64,000 bases of DNA from Allorhizobium pseudoryzae. GTDB lineage: Bacteria; Pseudomonadota; Alphaproteobacteria; Rhizobiales; Rhizobiaceae. The notes under the pieces were generated by a model. That model did no database searches. It had not been told where the DNA came from and worked only from the letters and a program-made list of their open reading frames with translations. Location: the NCBI RefSeq assembly GCF_011046245.1, contig NZ_CP049241.1, forward strand, positions 3,364,001-3,428,000, written 5' to 3'. Below, one piece after another: positions 39,917 through 49,859 of the stretch. The translations under genes were made by a program, and so were the position numbers. Every line of letters starts with the position of its first letter. Positions within the stretch are counted from its first letter, which is position 1.

Positions 39917-40381
39917 ATGTCTACCTTCGTACAGAAGCCCGCCGAGGTGGAGAAGAAGTGGGTGCTGATCGACGCCGAAGGTCTCGTCGTCGGCCGTCTC
40001 GCCACCATCATCGCAACCCGCCTGCGCGGCAAGCACAAGGCCACCTACACGCCCCACGTCGACGACGGCGACAATGTCATCGTCATCAATGCCGACAAGG
40101 TCGTGTTCACCGGCAAGAAGTACACCGACAAGAAGTACTACTGGCACACCGGTTACCCGGGCGGCATCAAGGAACGTACGGCACGCGCCATCATCGAAGG
40201 CCGCTTTCCGGAGCGCGTTCTCGAAAAGGCCGTTGAGCGCATGATCCCGCGCGGCCCGCTCGGCCGTCGCCAGATGAAGAACCTTCGCGTTTACGCCGGT
40301 TCCAACCATCCGCACGAAGCCCAGCAGCCGGTCTCGCTCGACGTCGCCAAGCTCAGCAACAAGAACACAAGGAGCGCCTGA
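39917..40381 (+). CDS. rplM: 50S ribosomal protein L13
   Basis: A 154-residue large-subunit protein: [36 protein letters not shown] and the conserved [14 protein letters not shown] with [20 protein letters not shown]. The start at 39917 ([10 protein letters not shown]) matches rhizobial L13. It is followed two bases later by rpsI, the universal L13-S9 pair. Confidence 0.98.
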   Translation: MSTFVQKPAEVEKKWVLIDAEGLVVGRLATIIATRLRGKHKATYTPHVDDGDNVIVINADKVVFTGKKYTDKKYYWHTGYPGGIKERTARAIIEGRFPERVLEKAVERMIPRGPLGRRQMKNLRVYAGSNHPHEAQQPVSLDVAKLSNKNTRSA

Positions 40382-40383
40382 TT

Positions 40384-40851
40384 ATGGCTGACCTTTCCTC
40401 TCTCAAGGACCTCGGCACGGTCGCCCAGGCTTCCGCTCCGGTTCGCGAGCGCAAGGTTGACGCACAGGGCCGCTCCTACGCAACCGGCAAGCGCAAGAAC
40501 GCCGTTGCCCGCGTATGGGTCAAGGCCGGTTCCGGCAAGATCATCGTCAACGGCAAGGACTATTCGGCATACTTCGCCCGTCCGGTCCTGCAGATGATCC
40601 TGCAGCAGCCGATCGTTGCTGCCGCACGCGCCGGCCAGTTCGACGTGATTGCCACGGTTGCCGGCGGCGGTCTCTCCGGCCAGGCTGGTGCCGTTCGTCA
40701 CGGCATCTCCAAGGCCATGACCTACTTCGAGCCGGGCCTGCGCTCGGTTCTGAAGAAGGGTGGCTTCCTGACCCGCGACAGCCGCGTTGTCGAGCGTAAG
40801 AAGTACGGCAAGGCCAAGGCCCGCCGTTCGTTCCAGTTCTCCAAGCGTTAA
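40384..40851 (+). CDS. rpsI: 30S ribosomal protein S9
   Basis: A 155-residue small-subunit protein with an N-terminal alphaproteobacterial extension. The conserved part starts [20 protein letters not shown] and ends [14 protein letters not shown], whose basic tail reaches the ribosomal P site. A strong terminator follows. Confidence 0.98.
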   Translation: MADLSSLKDLGTVAQASAPVRERKVDAQGRSYATGKRKNAVARVWVKAGSGKIIVNGKDYSAYFARPVLQMILQQPIVAAARAGQFDVIATVAGGGLSGQAGAVRHGISKAMTYFEPGLRSVLKKGGFLTRDSRVVERKKYGKAKARRSFQFSKR

Positions 40852-40881
40852 TCGCCGGAGACCGGATTACGGTCAAAGATC

Positions 40882-40909
40882 AAGGCGGGGCTTCGGCTCC
40901 GCCTTTTTT
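40882..40909 (+). terminator. terminator of rplM-rpsI
   Basis: AAGGCGGGGC and GCTCCGCCTT form a stem with a TTCG loop and run into six T. It lies 31 bases after the rpsI stop and just before the IS element. Confidence 0.9.
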
Positions 40910-40923
40910 GTGTATAACTTCTA

Positions 40924-41772
40924 GGTCCTGTTGACAAAGTGGATTCCCAAATCAGCGGAAGCATGATTCAAGACTGCTTTTTAGGAGGCAGCTTTGGCTC
41001 GTGGCGACCTGACGGATATGGAGTGGCGGATCATTGAGGGTCTGTTACCCACCGAACGTGGTAGGAAATCCCGGCCCTCGCACGATAATCGACGATACCT
41101 GAACGGTATGCTGCATGTTCTTCGGGTCGGCTGCCCCTGGCGCGATATGCATGAGCGCTACGGAAAGTGGAACTCGGTCTATGTACGCTTTCGCCGTTGG
41201 GCCGAACAGGGCGTGTGGGACGCTCTTCTTGAGACCTTGGTCGAACTTGGGCTAACGGATGACTGGCAGCACATGATCGACAGCACCACGGTTCGCGGCC
41301 ATTCGCAGGCTGCGGGCGCTAAAGGGGGACTTATCAGGAGGCTTTTGGTCGATCACGCGGCGGCTTTACGACGAAAATCCACGCCCGAGCAGACGGTCAG
41401 GGACGCCCTCTTGGCTTCATCCTGACGGGCGGAGAGGTTTCGGACTACAACGCCGTTCCGGACCTGCTGGCGATACCGGTCGGCAAACCGAGGCTGTTCC
41501 TTGCCGATAAAGGCTATGACGGCGATTTCCTGCGTGAAGAACTCCTGATCCACGGGATCAGGCCCGTCATTCCGCCGAAGGCCAACCGGAAGAACCCGCC
41601 TGCCTGCGACTTCCGGGCATACAAGGATCGAAACCGCATAGAGCGGATGTTCAACCGCCTCAAGCAGTTCCGTCGCATCGCGACCCGATACGACAAGACC
41701 CGAAAATCCTTCGCAGCATTCCTTGCCCTGGCCGCCGCAAAGATATGGCTGCCATACTTTGTCAACAGAACC
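40924..41772 (+). mobile_element. IS5-family insertion sequence (IS427-like), 849 bp
   Basis: Ends are inverted repeats: GGTCCTGTTGACAAAGT on the left and the complement of GGTTCTGTTGACAAAGT on the right. The flanking dinucleotide TA (40922-40923 and 41773-41774) fits the short target duplication of this subgroup. The single transposase is split over two frames. It lies between rpsI and a foreign-looking RelA/SpoT-domain gene. Confidence 0.9.
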
Positions 41773-41775
41773 TAG
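40994..41775 (+). CDS. IS5-family DDE transposase, read through a -1 frameshift
   Basis: Frame A (from a TTG at 40994 behind AGGAGG) gives the N-terminus ARGDLTDMEWRIIEGLLP and the first catalytic Asp in HMIDSTTVRGHSQAAGAKGG. After AAAGGGGG near 41320 the homology continues in the -1 frame: GGFTTKIHARADGQGRPLGF, the second Asp in LADKGYDGDFLREELL and the Glu in RNRIERMFNRLKQFRRIATR. Both parts together look complete. Such IS427-group elements use programmed -1 frameshifting, so the gene is probably functional. The stop TAG uses TA of the target plus the next G, outside the element. Confidence 0.82.
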
Positions 41776-41805
41776 TTAATAGCTGAATTTTCCAAGGTAG
41801 TTGCC

Positions 41806-42843
41806 ATGTCAGATTTTCAGGATTTCTACCGCTCTCGGGAGGCGCTGCTACAACGAACATGCAACGCAGCAACAGGATTGATTTCAAGCCTGCTCGAGGC
41901 AAAGGAGATTGAATACCTTTCCGTGTCGGGCAGAGTAAAGTCGCTTACATCATGCCTGGAAAAGATTGTCAGAAAACAGTACAAAAAGCCAAGCGAATCC
42001 ATTACCGATCTAGTTGGGATTCGCGTAATAGTTTATTTTGAACATCAATTAAGCGAAGTAGAAGAAATAATACGCACCAATTGTTCAGTAGACGAAAACA
42101 ATTCTTCGTCAAAAGATGCTGATTTGGGCGATGACAGAATTGGGTATAGATCAACGCATTTGGTATGCACCTTTGATCGCAGTAGATCCTCGCTCATTGA
42201 ATACCGCAATGTGTCAGGACAGCGCTTTGAAATCCAAATTCGAACTGTTCTACAACACGCATGGGCGGAGCTCGCGCATGACCGGGCATACAAACTTTCA
42301 GGCGGCCTACCGAAGAAGATTCAGCGAGAAGTCAATCTGTACGCGGGAATGCTGGAAATAGCAGATTCTTCATTCAGTAAGATTGTCAAAGAGATTGATT
42401 TATACAAGAAAGACATCGAGTTCAGAAATATAGACGATAAACAGATAAATGTTTTAACTGTAAATCGCCTGATCGAGGACATATCAAATGCGAATAACCT
42501 CAAATTTAGAGATAAACGTTACTGCGACGATGTTATTATCGGAGAGCTAGCGAATTTTGGCTTTGAGAACATAGGCTCACTGCGTAAGGCAATCGATAGT
42601 GAATTTATTGAGGCCACCAAACGATATCAAACAGACAATACAGACGCCGGCTTTCTACGGGATCTAATGATGTGGATCGATCCGAACAAATACTTTTCAA
42701 AATGCTGGAAAGGCAGCTGGAATGGAGTAGATGGCAACACTCAGGAAATGATTGAGATAAAGCATCCAAACTTTGCATTAATACTTGAAGAGTTTGCTAT
42801 CGATATAGATGATGATTTTGGTGCTCCTAACGAAGACGATTAG
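41806..42843 (+). CDS. RelA/SpoT-domain protein, probable nucleotide pyrophosphokinase (345 aa)
   Basis: Residues about 40-185 match the (p)ppGpp synthetase fold: RVKSLTSCLEKIVRK, ITDLVGIRVIVYFEHQL, GYRSTHLVCTFD and RFEIQIRTVLQHAWAELAHD with the Glu and His of the active site. There is no HD hydrolase, TGS or ACT domain, so it is not the housekeeping Rel. A C-terminal part of about 130 residues (from NRLIEDISNANNLKF) is unfamiliar. Base use is clearly more AT-rich than in the flanking genes, and an IS adjoins it, so transfer is likely. Lone synthetases of this kind can be toxins (toxSAS) or defence proteins such as CapRel. Confidence 0.78.
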   Translation: MSDFQDFYRSREALLQRTCNAATGLISSLLEAKEIEYLSVSGRVKSLTSCLEKIVRKQYKKPSESITDLVGIRVIVYFEHQLSEVEEIIRTNCSVDENNSSSKDADLGDDRIGYRSTHLVCTFDRSRSSLIEYRNVSGQRFEIQIRTVLQHAWAELAHDRAYKLSGGLPKKIQREVNLYAGMLEIADSSFSKIVKEIDLYKKDIEFRNIDDKQINVLTVNRLIEDISNANNLKFRDKRYCDDVIIGELANFGFENIGSLRKAIDSEFIEATKRYQTDNTDAGFLRDLMMWIDPNKYFSKCWKGSWNGVDGNTQEMIEIKHPNFALILEEFAIDIDDDFGAPNEDD

Positions 42844-42845
42844 CA

Positions 42846-43805
42846 ATGAAATCCATCGACCATGCCTTTACCGCAAAACAGCTGCGCAGTGCGGCCACAG
42901 ACCCGACCTATGCCGGGGCGCTCTCCTTCATGCGCCGCCCCTATTCGAAATCGCTGGTGGATGTCGATGCCGTGGTGCTCGGCATCCCCTTCGACGCGGC
43001 CGTTTCCAACCGGCCGGGCGCGCGTTTCGGGCCGCAGGCGATCCGGCGGGCGTCCGCCATCTTCGATAATGATCCGCAATACCCGTTCGCCCGCGACCTC
43101 TTCGAACAGATGGCGGTGGTCGATTATGGCGACGTGCTGCTGGACTACGGCAACCACCAGGAGACGCCGGCACGGATCGAGGAACAGGCGGCGGCGATTC
43201 TGGCCTCCGGCGCCTATCTTCTCGGTCTCGGCGGCGATCATTTCGTCACCTGGCCGCTGCTGAAAGCCCATGCGGCCAAACACGGCCCGCTGGCGCTCGT
43301 CCATTTCGACGCGCATCAGGACACCTGGGACGACGACGGACAGCGCATCGACCACGGTTCCTTCGTTGGCCGGGCGGTGCGCGAAGGTGTCATCGACGCT
43401 GCCCATTCGATCCAGATCGGCATCCGCTCTGAGGCGCCGCAGGATTTCGGCATCCGCATTCTGCATGGCTACGAGGTGGAGGACATGAGTGCGCAGACGA
43501 TTGCCGAGGCGATCCTTGCTCATGTCGGGGAGCGCCCCTGCTACCTCACCTTCGATATCGACTGCCTGGACCCGGCCTTTGCGCCCGGCACCGGAACACC
43601 GGTCGCCGGTGGCCCGTCGTCGGCCAAGATCCTCTCCGTGCTGCGCAAGCTCGGGCCGCTCGATATTCGCGGTTCGGACGTGGTGGAGGTGGCGCCCGCC
43701 TATGATCATGCCGATATCACCGCCATTGCCGGTGCGACGGTCGCGATGTATATGCTGGGCCTTCGGGCAGAACGGCTTTCCGAGCGACTGGCGGCTTCCC
43801 GTTAA
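42846..43805 (+). CDS. speB: agmatinase (ureohydrolase family)
   Basis: A 319-residue Mn-dependent hydrolase that converts agmatine to putrescine and urea. The metal-binding motifs GLGGDHFVTWPLL, LVHFDAHQDTWDD and the TFDIDCLDPAFAPGTGTP segment are all present. It starts only three bases after the stop of the AT-rich RelA/SpoT gene, so its original promoter region was probably displaced by that insertion. In related genomes it follows rpsI directly. Substrate preference within the family cannot be read from sequence alone. Confidence 0.9.
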   Translation: MKSIDHAFTAKQLRSAATDPTYAGALSFMRRPYSKSLVDVDAVVLGIPFDAAVSNRPGARFGPQAIRRASAIFDNDPQYPFARDLFEQMAVVDYGDVLLDYGNHQETPARIEEQAAAILASGAYLLGLGGDHFVTWPLLKAHAAKHGPLALVHFDAHQDTWDDDGQRIDHGSFVGRAVREGVIDAAHSIQIGIRSEAPQDFGIRILHGYEVEDMSAQTIAEAILAHVGERPCYLTFDIDCLDPAFAPGTGTPVAGGPSSAKILSVLRKLGPLDIRGSDVVEVAPAYDHADITAIAGATVAMYMLGLRAERLSERLAASR

Positions 43806-43877
43806 CAAACTGAATCAAGTGGCGGATAAACTGATTCCGCCAAGCAGGCTAACCCACTGACCGATTGGACAAATGAC

Positions 43878-44810
43878 ATGAGCGCGAAGATCTTCATTGA
43901 TGGCGAACACGGCACCACGGGGCTGCAGATCCGCACCCGCATGGCCGGCCGCCGCGATGTCGAGCTCCTGTCGATCCCGGAAGCGGAACGCCGCAATGCC
44001 GCGATGCGCGAAGACCTGTTGAACAGCGCCGACATCGCGATCCTCTGCCTGCCCGACGACGCCTCACGCGAGGCCGTCTCGATGCTGTCGGGCAACAACA
44101 AGGTGCGGATCATCGACACGTCCACCGCCTATCGGGTGGCGGACGACTGGGCCTATGGTTTTGCCGAAATGGACAGCGCGCAGAGGGAGAAGATCCGCTC
44201 CGCACGCTGCGTCGCCAATCCGGGCTGCTATCCGACGGGCGCCATCGCGCTTCTGCGGCCGCTGCGGGCTGCCGGCCTGCTGCCGGACGGGTATCCGGTC
44301 TCCGTCAATGCGGTCTCCGGCTATACCGGCGGCGGCAAACAGATGATCGCGCAGATGGAAGACGCAAGCCGCGACGACGCGATCACCGCCAATAATTTCC
44401 TCTACGGACTGACGCTGAAGCACAAGCATGTGCCGGAGATGAAGATCCACGGCCTGCTGGACCGTGCGCCGCTCTTCTCGCCCTCCGTCGGTCGTTTTGC
44501 CCAGGGCATGATCGTGCAGGTGCCGCTGTTCCTCGAGGATCTGAAGGACGGCACAACACTGGAAGGTGTGCACGCCGCCCTCGTCGCCCATTATGCCGGC
44601 CAGGACATCGTCCGTGTCGTGCCGCTCGAGGAAAGCGCCAAGCTTTCCCGCATCGATGCGGAGGAACTGGTGGGCCAGGACACGATGAAGCTCTTCGTCT
44701 TCGGCTCGGCCGGCGGCGCGCATGTCAACCTCGTCGCCGTGCTCGACAATCTCGGCAAGGGTGCCTCTGGGGCTGCCGTCCAGAACATGGACCTGATGCT
44801 GTCGGCCTGA
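43878..44810 (+). CDS. argC: N-acetyl-gamma-glutamyl-phosphate reductase
   Basis: The third enzyme of arginine synthesis, 310 residues, of the short type-2 group found in alphaproteobacteria. The N-terminal NADP site is [20 protein letters not shown], the catalytic Cys lies in [19 protein letters not shown], and the [10 protein letters not shown] and KHKHVPEM segments follow. It lies 72 bases after speB. Confidence 0.95.
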   Translation: MSAKIFIDGEHGTTGLQIRTRMAGRRDVELLSIPEAERRNAAMREDLLNSADIAILCLPDDASREAVSMLSGNNKVRIIDTSTAYRVADDWAYGFAEMDSAQREKIRSARCVANPGCYPTGAIALLRPLRAAGLLPDGYPVSVNAVSGYTGGGKQMIAQMEDASRDDAITANNFLYGLTLKHKHVPEMKIHGLLDRAPLFSPSVGRFAQGMIVQVPLFLEDLKDGTTLEGVHAALVAHYAGQDIVRVVPLEESAKLSRIDAEELVGQDTMKLFVFGSAGGAHVNLVAVLDNLGKGASGAAVQNMDLMLSA

Positions 44811-44846
44811 GGGGCGGAACCTGGACCACCCAACAAGGAGGCGGGA

Positions 44847-45245
44847 ATGCTGGATCACATCGGCCTGTCTGTTGCGGATCTTTCCCGTTCCCGCGCCTTC
44901 TACGACGCCGTCATGCCGACGCTCGGTGCAGCCTGCGTCATGGCCGTGACGGCGGAGGAGACCGGCGGCACCTATGAGGGCGCCGGCTATGGCCGCAGTG
45001 GCAAACCCTCCTTCTGGATCGGCAGCGGCGGACGCACGAAGGGCAGCTTGCACGTTGCCTTCGTGGCGGAGAGCCGCGCCGCCGTCGATGCCTTCTACGC
45101 TGCCGCCATGGCAGCGGGGGCTACCGACAATGGCGCGCCGGGGCTGCGCCCTCATTATCACCCGAACTACTATGCCGCCTTCGTGCTCGATCCCGACGGC
45201 CACAATATCGAGGCCGTCTGCCACCTGCCGCCCGTTAGCGCATGA
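44847..45245 (+). CDS. VOC-superfamily (glyoxalase-like) protein
   Basis: A 132-residue protein of the vicinal-oxygen-chelate fold: MLDHIGLSVADLSRSRAFYD with the first metal His, HVAFVAESRAAVDAFY, and YYAAFVLDPDGHNIEAVCH with the metal Glu. Activity unknown. GGAGG precedes the ATG, and its stop overlaps the next gene by four bases (ATGA), so the two are coupled. Confidence 0.88.
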   Translation: MLDHIGLSVADLSRSRAFYDAVMPTLGAACVMAVTAEETGGTYEGAGYGRSGKPSFWIGSGGRTKGSLHVAFVAESRAAVDAFYAAAMAAGATDNGAPGLRPHYHPNYYAAFVLDPDGHNIEAVCHLPPVSA

Positions 45246-46120
45246 GCGGGCATGACAGGCCGGCAGCAATCGATCCCCTCCTGAGGCCCGACCTTCTGGC
45301 CGCGTGGCAGCTGACGGAAGCAAGCCTGCTCGCCGACACCCATACGAGCCGTCTCTACCGTGTCCGACGCACAGATGGCACGACAGCGGTCCTCAAGCTT
45401 TTGAAGCCCGAGGGCCGGCATGAGCGGGCGGGCTTTGCCTATCTCGCCTGGCGGGACGGCCTGGGTGCCGTGCGACTGCTGGCGCAGGAAGAGGACGCCT
45501 GCCTGCTCGACGATGCGGGTGCGCAGAGCCTTGCCGACCTGCACGAGAAGGAGGGAGACCGGACCGCGACGCCGATCCTCTGCCAGATTCTGCCGCTTCT
45601 GCATGCCCCTTCTCCAGAACCGCCGCCAGCCGATCTCGTGCCGCTCGAGCGGCATTTCCAGAGCCTGTTCGCGCTTGCCGATCAGGACGGCCCGCACCGG
45701 GACATGGCACGCTGGGCGGCGCGCGGAGTGCAGGACCTGATAGCGGGGCAAACCCGCCCTATCCCGCTGCATGGCGACCTGCATCATGGCAATGTCCTGA
45801 AAGGCGCAGACGGAGACTGGCGGGTGATCGACCCGCAGGGCCTGATCGGCGACCCGGCCTATGAAGTGGCAAACGTCTTCGGCAATCCGTCGGGCGCCCA
45901 TCTCTTTGCGCCCGAGCGCGTCGCGGTGCTGGCGGAGGCGTTCGCACCGGTGCTGGAGTGCAGCGCCCTGCGGGTGCTGCGGTTTGCCGGGGCACACGCC
46001 ATGCTGTCGATTGCCTGGTCGCTCGACCGGCCGGATGATGCGGACGCGCTCGAAAACATCCGCGAACGCAGCGCCGTCGCCGGCCTCGTTCGTTCACTGA
46101 TCGAACAACAATCTGTTTGA
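45242..46120 (+). CDS. aminoglycoside/hydroxyurea antibiotic kinase family protein
   Basis: A 292-residue kinase-like phosphotransferase of the APH(6)/hydroxyurea resistance type. The catalytic loop is PLHGDLHHGNVLKGADGDW with the following VIDPQGLIGDPAYEVANVFG, which supplies the metal-binding Asp. The N-lobe has TTAVLKLLKPEG with the ATP-site Lys. Chromosomal members of this family are often not true resistance genes, so a metabolic small-molecule kinase is equally possible. Coupled to the VOC gene upstream. Confidence 0.85.
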   Translation: MSGHDRPAAIDPLLRPDLLAAWQLTEASLLADTHTSRLYRVRRTDGTTAVLKLLKPEGRHERAGFAYLAWRDGLGAVRLLAQEEDACLLDDAGAQSLADLHEKEGDRTATPILCQILPLLHAPSPEPPPADLVPLERHFQSLFALADQDGPHRDMARWAARGVQDLIAGQTRPIPLHGDLHHGNVLKGADGDWRVIDPQGLIGDPAYEVANVFGNPSGAHLFAPERVAVLAEAFAPVLECSALRVLRFAGAHAMLSIAWSLDRPDDADALENIRERSAVAGLVRSLIEQQSV

Positions 46121-46185
46121 GATTTGTGCCATAGTGTGAACAGCCGATCCGCGCTATCGTCGCCTCACCATCGGAGGCCTCGTTC

Positions 46186-47013
46186 ATGCAGCACACCCGC
46201 TTTCCCGTCTATTTCATCCCGCATGGCGGCGGCCCCTGGCCGTTCATGGAGTTTCCGAAGGACGAGACGGGGCGCGGTCCCTGGGACGAGCTGGGTGATT
46301 TTCTCCGGGGTCTGAGCGCCGAAATCGGCCGCAAGCCGAAGGCGGTGCTGGTTGTCTCGGGCCACTGGGAAACCGAACCGGTGCCGACGCTGAGCACGGC
46401 ACCGAAGCCGCCGATGCTGTTCGACTACTACAATTTCCCGCCCCACACCTATGAACTCTCCTATCCGGCTCGAAGCTCGCCGGAGCTTGCCGCGCGTGCC
46501 CGCCAGTTGCTGTCGGAGGCCGGCATTGCCTCGGCGGAAGACCCGACGCGCGGGTTCGACCACGGAGTCTTCGTGCCCTTGATGCTGATCTATCCGGATG
46601 CGGATGTGCCGATCACGATGATTTCGCTGAAGAACACGCTCGACGTCGAAAGCCATGTGGCGATCGGCAAGGCGCTGGCGCCGCTGCGCGACGAGGACGT
46701 GCTGATCATCGCGTCGGGCATGAGCTATCACAACATGCGCAAGTTCCGCTCCCCCGAACCGGAGCATGTGGCGGAAGCCGTGCGGTTCGACGACTGGCTG
46801 ACGCAGGCCGTTGCCGAGCCTAATCCCGCCGAGCGCGAGACTCGGCTTGCGTCATGGATGGAGAACCCGGATGCCCGGGCCTGCCACGTGCCGGATCATG
46901 ACCACCTGGTGCCGCTGTTTGTCGCGGCCGGGGCCGCGGGACAGGATGCGGGCCGGCAGATTCTCCGCGCGACCTTCCTCGGCAAGCCCTATTCCGCCTA
47001 CCGCTTCGGCTGA
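46186..47013 (+). CDS. LigB-type extradiol ring-cleavage dioxygenase (DODA-like)
   Basis: A 275-residue non-heme iron dioxygenase. Candidate metal ligands are in YFIPHGGGPWPFME (His), VVSGHWETEPV (His) and RGFDHGVFVPLMLIYPDAD (His), with IIASGMSYHNMRKF further on. The closest known type is the DOPA 4,5-dioxygenase/YgiD group. The true substrate is unknown. It ends eight bases before the convergent ctaA gene. Confidence 0.87.
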   Translation: MQHTRFPVYFIPHGGGPWPFMEFPKDETGRGPWDELGDFLRGLSAEIGRKPKAVLVVSGHWETEPVPTLSTAPKPPMLFDYYNFPPHTYELSYPARSSPELAARARQLLSEAGIASAEDPTRGFDHGVFVPLMLIYPDADVPITMISLKNTLDVESHVAIGKALAPLRDEDVLIIASGMSYHNMRKFRSPEPEHVAEAVRFDDWLTQAVAEPNPAERETRLASWMENPDARACHVPDHDHLVPLFVAAGAAGQDAGRQILRATFLGKPYSAYRFG

Positions 47014-47021
47014 CGGAAACG

Positions 47022-48125
47022 TCAGCCGATCGTCACAGCCGGCGCACTGTGGCCAAGCTCGCCGTAGAAGCCGCGCCAGTGGGTGATCGCGTAAGCGAGC
47101 ACGACGAGCCCGCCGCCCTGGTGCAGCAGGCCGAGCTCGATCGGCACATGCAGGAGAAGCGTGGCAATGCCGATCGCCGCCTGCAGGCAGACGAGGCCGA
47201 AGAAGATCATCGCACCCTTCGCATGGGTCGTGCCGGGCGTTTTGTTGATCGAGACGATCATGTGCACGAAGGTCAGCGTCAACAGCAGGTAGGCCCCGCA
47301 GCGGTGGACGAACTGCACCGTCTTCGGGTTCTCGAAGAGGTTGATCCACCAAGGCTGTTGCACAAAGAGATCGCCCGGCACCAGCGAGCCGTCCATCAGC
47401 GGCCAGGTGTTGTAGGCAAAACCGGCATCAAGGCCTGCGACGAGAGCGCCGAGATAGATCTGGAAGAGCGCCAGGAAGGCGAGCCCGCCGGCGGCCAGAT
47501 GCGACCGGGCTGTCGGCGGTCGATCGACCCTTTGCGGCGTCAGACCGCGCATGATCCAGACGCAGGCGGAAAAGATCAGACAGGCGATCGTCAGATGGGT
47601 GGCGAGCCGGTACTGCGAGACATCGGTGCGCACCGAAAGGCCCGAGGAGACCATCCACCATCCGACAAACCCCTGGAAACCGCCCAGCGCCAGCAGTCCG
47701 ACGAGCGGCAGGCGCAGGCGCTTATCCACCTTGCCCGTCAGCCAGAAATAGAGAAGCGGCAGGCCGAAGATCAGGCCGATGGTGCGGGCCAGCAGCCGGT
47801 GCGCCCACTCCCACCAGAAGATGGACTTGAACTCGTCGAGCGACATGCCCTTGTTGATCTGCTGGTATTCCGGGATCTGGCGGTAGAGATCGAACTCCTC
47901 CTGCCATTCGGCGACCGACAGCGGCGGGATGACGCCGTGGATCGGCTTCCACTGCGTGATCGACAGGCCCGAATCGGTGAGCCGTGTCGCGCCGCCCACC
48001 AGCACGAGGCAGAACAGCGTGACGATCACCACCTGCAGCCAGCGGCGCAGCAAAAGCCGGTTCCGCTCCAAACCCTGAGCCTTGAGGGCCGTCTGCCCGT
48101 CGAGGATCGCACCTGATGTCGCCAT
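47022..48125 (-). CDS. ctaA: heme A synthase (CtaA/COX15)
   Basis: An inner-membrane protein of 367 residues with about eight transmembrane helices. It oxidises heme O to heme A for cytochrome aa3 oxidase. Conserved segments are [20 protein letters not shown] near the N-terminus, [12 protein letters not shown] and [20 protein letters not shown] with heme-ligand His residues, and [16 protein letters not shown]. It is the proteobacterial COX15-like type. A single gene on this strand. Confidence 0.95.
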   Translation of the reverse strand: MATSGAILDGQTALKAQGLERNRLLLRRWLQVVIVTLFCLVLVGGATRLTDSGLSITQWKPIHGVIPPLSVAEWQEEFDLYRQIPEYQQINKGMSLDEFKSIFWWEWAHRLLARTIGLIFGLPLLYFWLTGKVDKRLRLPLVGLLALGGFQGFVGWWMVSSGLSVRTDVSQYRLATHLTIACLIFSACVWIMRGLTPQRVDRPPTARSHLAAGGLAFLALFQIYLGALVAGLDAGFAYNTWPLMDGSLVPGDLFVQQPWWINLFENPKTVQFVHRCGAYLLLTLTFVHMIVSINKTPGTTHAKGAMIFFGLVCLQAAIGIATLLLHVPIELGLLHQGGGLVVLAYAITHWRGFYGELGHSAPAVTIG

Positions 48126-48260
48126 GACCGTCTCCTGACATTCGTCAACAATGCCGTTGGCCGTTGATTTGCCTCATGCCCCTGTGCAAAACAAGAGCTG
48201 AGGGTTTGCGGCATGCCGTCGCGGCATCACCTGCAAAACAGTTACTGGGAGAGGCGTATC

Positions 48261-48470
48261 ATGCCGGTTCGGCTGAAGAAACTCATCGGCACGGTCCTGA
48301 TCATCATCCTCGTCTCGATCTATGCCGTGCTTGCCACGACGATTGCGACATTGACGCTCGCCACCTCCCCCTGGTGGGTGCATCTCCTCTATTTCGGCCT
48401 GAGCGGTGTCTTGTGGGTGCTGCCGGCCATGCTGATCATCCGCTGGATGGCCGGCCCGCGTAAGACCTGA
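48261..48470 (+). CDS. DUF2842-type small membrane protein (69 aa)
   Basis: Two transmembrane helices are visible (LIIILVSIYAVLATTIATL and LLYFGLSGVLWVLPAMLIIR) in a 69-residue protein beginning MPVRLKKLIGT. The pattern fits the DUF2842 family that neighbours ctaA in alphaproteobacteria, so a link to cytochrome oxidase assembly is possible. The start at 48261 follows GGGAGAGG; the frame open from 48213 lacks one. Confidence 0.8.
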   Translation: MPVRLKKLIGTVLIIILVSIYAVLATTIATLTLATSPWWVHLLYFGLSGVLWVLPAMLIIRWMAGPRKT

Positions 48471-48587
48471 ACGCCGCCTTTCGGATCTCATCATTCACGC
48501 GCTGTTTACCATTAATCCCGATCCCTGCGCCCAATGTGTGCCGGAATAAACCGCTTGTTGGAACCTTGCCCCTACCCTTTGGCCTGA

Positions 48588-49835
48588 ATGGCAAAGGGGT
48601 CTTTCGTGCACACCATCCGTCCGGCAATGATCGAGGGCGCCGAGCAGGCGCCATACGCGGAGCGGCAAACGGCGTCTGCCGCGGCTACGCTCGAGCTCGA
48701 TCTGGTGGAGACGATGCACGAGGTCGAAGCCGCGTGGAAAAAGCTCGAGGGCTTGTCGTGCAACTCCCTGCATCAGGGTTTCGACTGGTGCAAGGCCTGG
48801 TTCGAAACGAGCGGCGAAGAGCCCCTTCTGCTGCATGGTCGCCGGGGAAACGAGACGCTGTTCCTGCTGCCGCTGTCGCTGAAGACGCGTCACGGCATTC
48901 GTCGGGCCGGATTTCCGGGCGGGCGCTACAACAATTTGAACACCGGCCTGTTTGCCGAGGATTACCGGCCGACGCCGGACGAGCAGCGCGCGATCGCGCT
49001 GAAGCTCAAGACGCTTCTCGCCGGTCGGGCGGATATGGTGGTTCTGGAGGCCGTTCCGCGTGAATGGCGTGGCCACCGCCATCCGCTTCACAGCCTCGCG
49101 GTGCAGGAGCACACCAACCATTCCTTCCAGCTGCCGCTGTTTGCCCGCTTCGAGGACACGCTGGCGCAGGTCAATGCCAAACGCCGGCGCAAGAAGTTCC
49201 GGGTCCAGACGCGGCGGATGGAGGAAATCGGCGGCTACGACTACATCACGCCGCAGACGCCGGAGGAACGGCATGGTCTGCTCGATCTGTTCTTCGCGCA
49301 GAAGAGCACCCGGTTCCGGGCGCAGGGCCTGCCGGATGTGTTTGCCGATGGCCGGGTGCAGGCCTTCCTCCACAGGCTGCTTGATGTCGCGCCGAACGGC
49401 ATCGATCATCCGCTGGTGCTGCACGCAATCCGGCTGCGGCAGGGCGGCGACAACGATATTCCGGCCATTGCCGGCCTCTCGCGCAAGGGCGATCACATCA
49501 TCTGCCAGTTCGGCTCGATCGACGAAAGCCGCGTGCCGGATACCAGCCCCGGCGAGCTTCTGTTCTGGCACATGATCGAGGAGGCCTGCGGACAGGGCGC
49601 GGCACTGTTTGACTTCGGCGTCGGTGACCAGCTTTACAAACGCAGCTGGTGTCCCGTCGAGACGGTGCAATATGACATCGTGCTGCCGGTCTCGCTGAAG
49701 GGGCAACTTGCGGCGCAGGCACACACGGCCCTGACGCGGGCCAAGGCTATGGTCAAGCGCAATCCGTTGCTCTACCGGACCCTGCAACGCATTCGCTCGG
49801 CGCAGGTGACCACGCCGAGCGATAAAGATGACTGA
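48588..49835 (+). CDS. GNAT-type acyltransferase-like protein of the polysaccharide cluster
   Basis: A 415-residue protein with a BioF2/CelD-like acyltransferase domain in its second half (NAKRRRKKFRVQTRRMEEIG; GELLFWHMIEEACGQGAALF DFG region; QLYKRSWCPVETVQYDIVL). Homologues occur in cellulose and exopolysaccharide loci, where they may acylate the polymer or its precursors. It starts the rightward part of the cluster and converges on the chain-length gene. The exact donor and acceptor are unknown. Confidence 0.78.
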   Translation: MAKGSFVHTIRPAMIEGAEQAPYAERQTASAAATLELDLVETMHEVEAAWKKLEGLSCNSLHQGFDWCKAWFETSGEEPLLLHGRRGNETLFLLPLSLKTRHGIRRAGFPGGRYNNLNTGLFAEDYRPTPDEQRAIALKLKTLLAGRADMVVLEAVPREWRGHRHPLHSLAVQEHTNHSFQLPLFARFEDTLAQVNAKRRRKKFRVQTRRMEEIGGYDYITPQTPEERHGLLDLFFAQKSTRFRAQGLPDVFADGRVQAFLHRLLDVAPNGIDHPLVLHAIRLRQGGDNDIPAIAGLSRKGDHIICQFGSIDESRVPDTSPGELLFWHMIEEACGQGAALFDFGVGDQLYKRSWCPVETVQYDIVLPVSLKGQLAAQAHTALTRAKAMVKRNPLLYRTLQRIRSAQVTTPSDKDD

Positions 49836-49859
49836 ACCGTCTTCTGCGACCGCCGTCGA

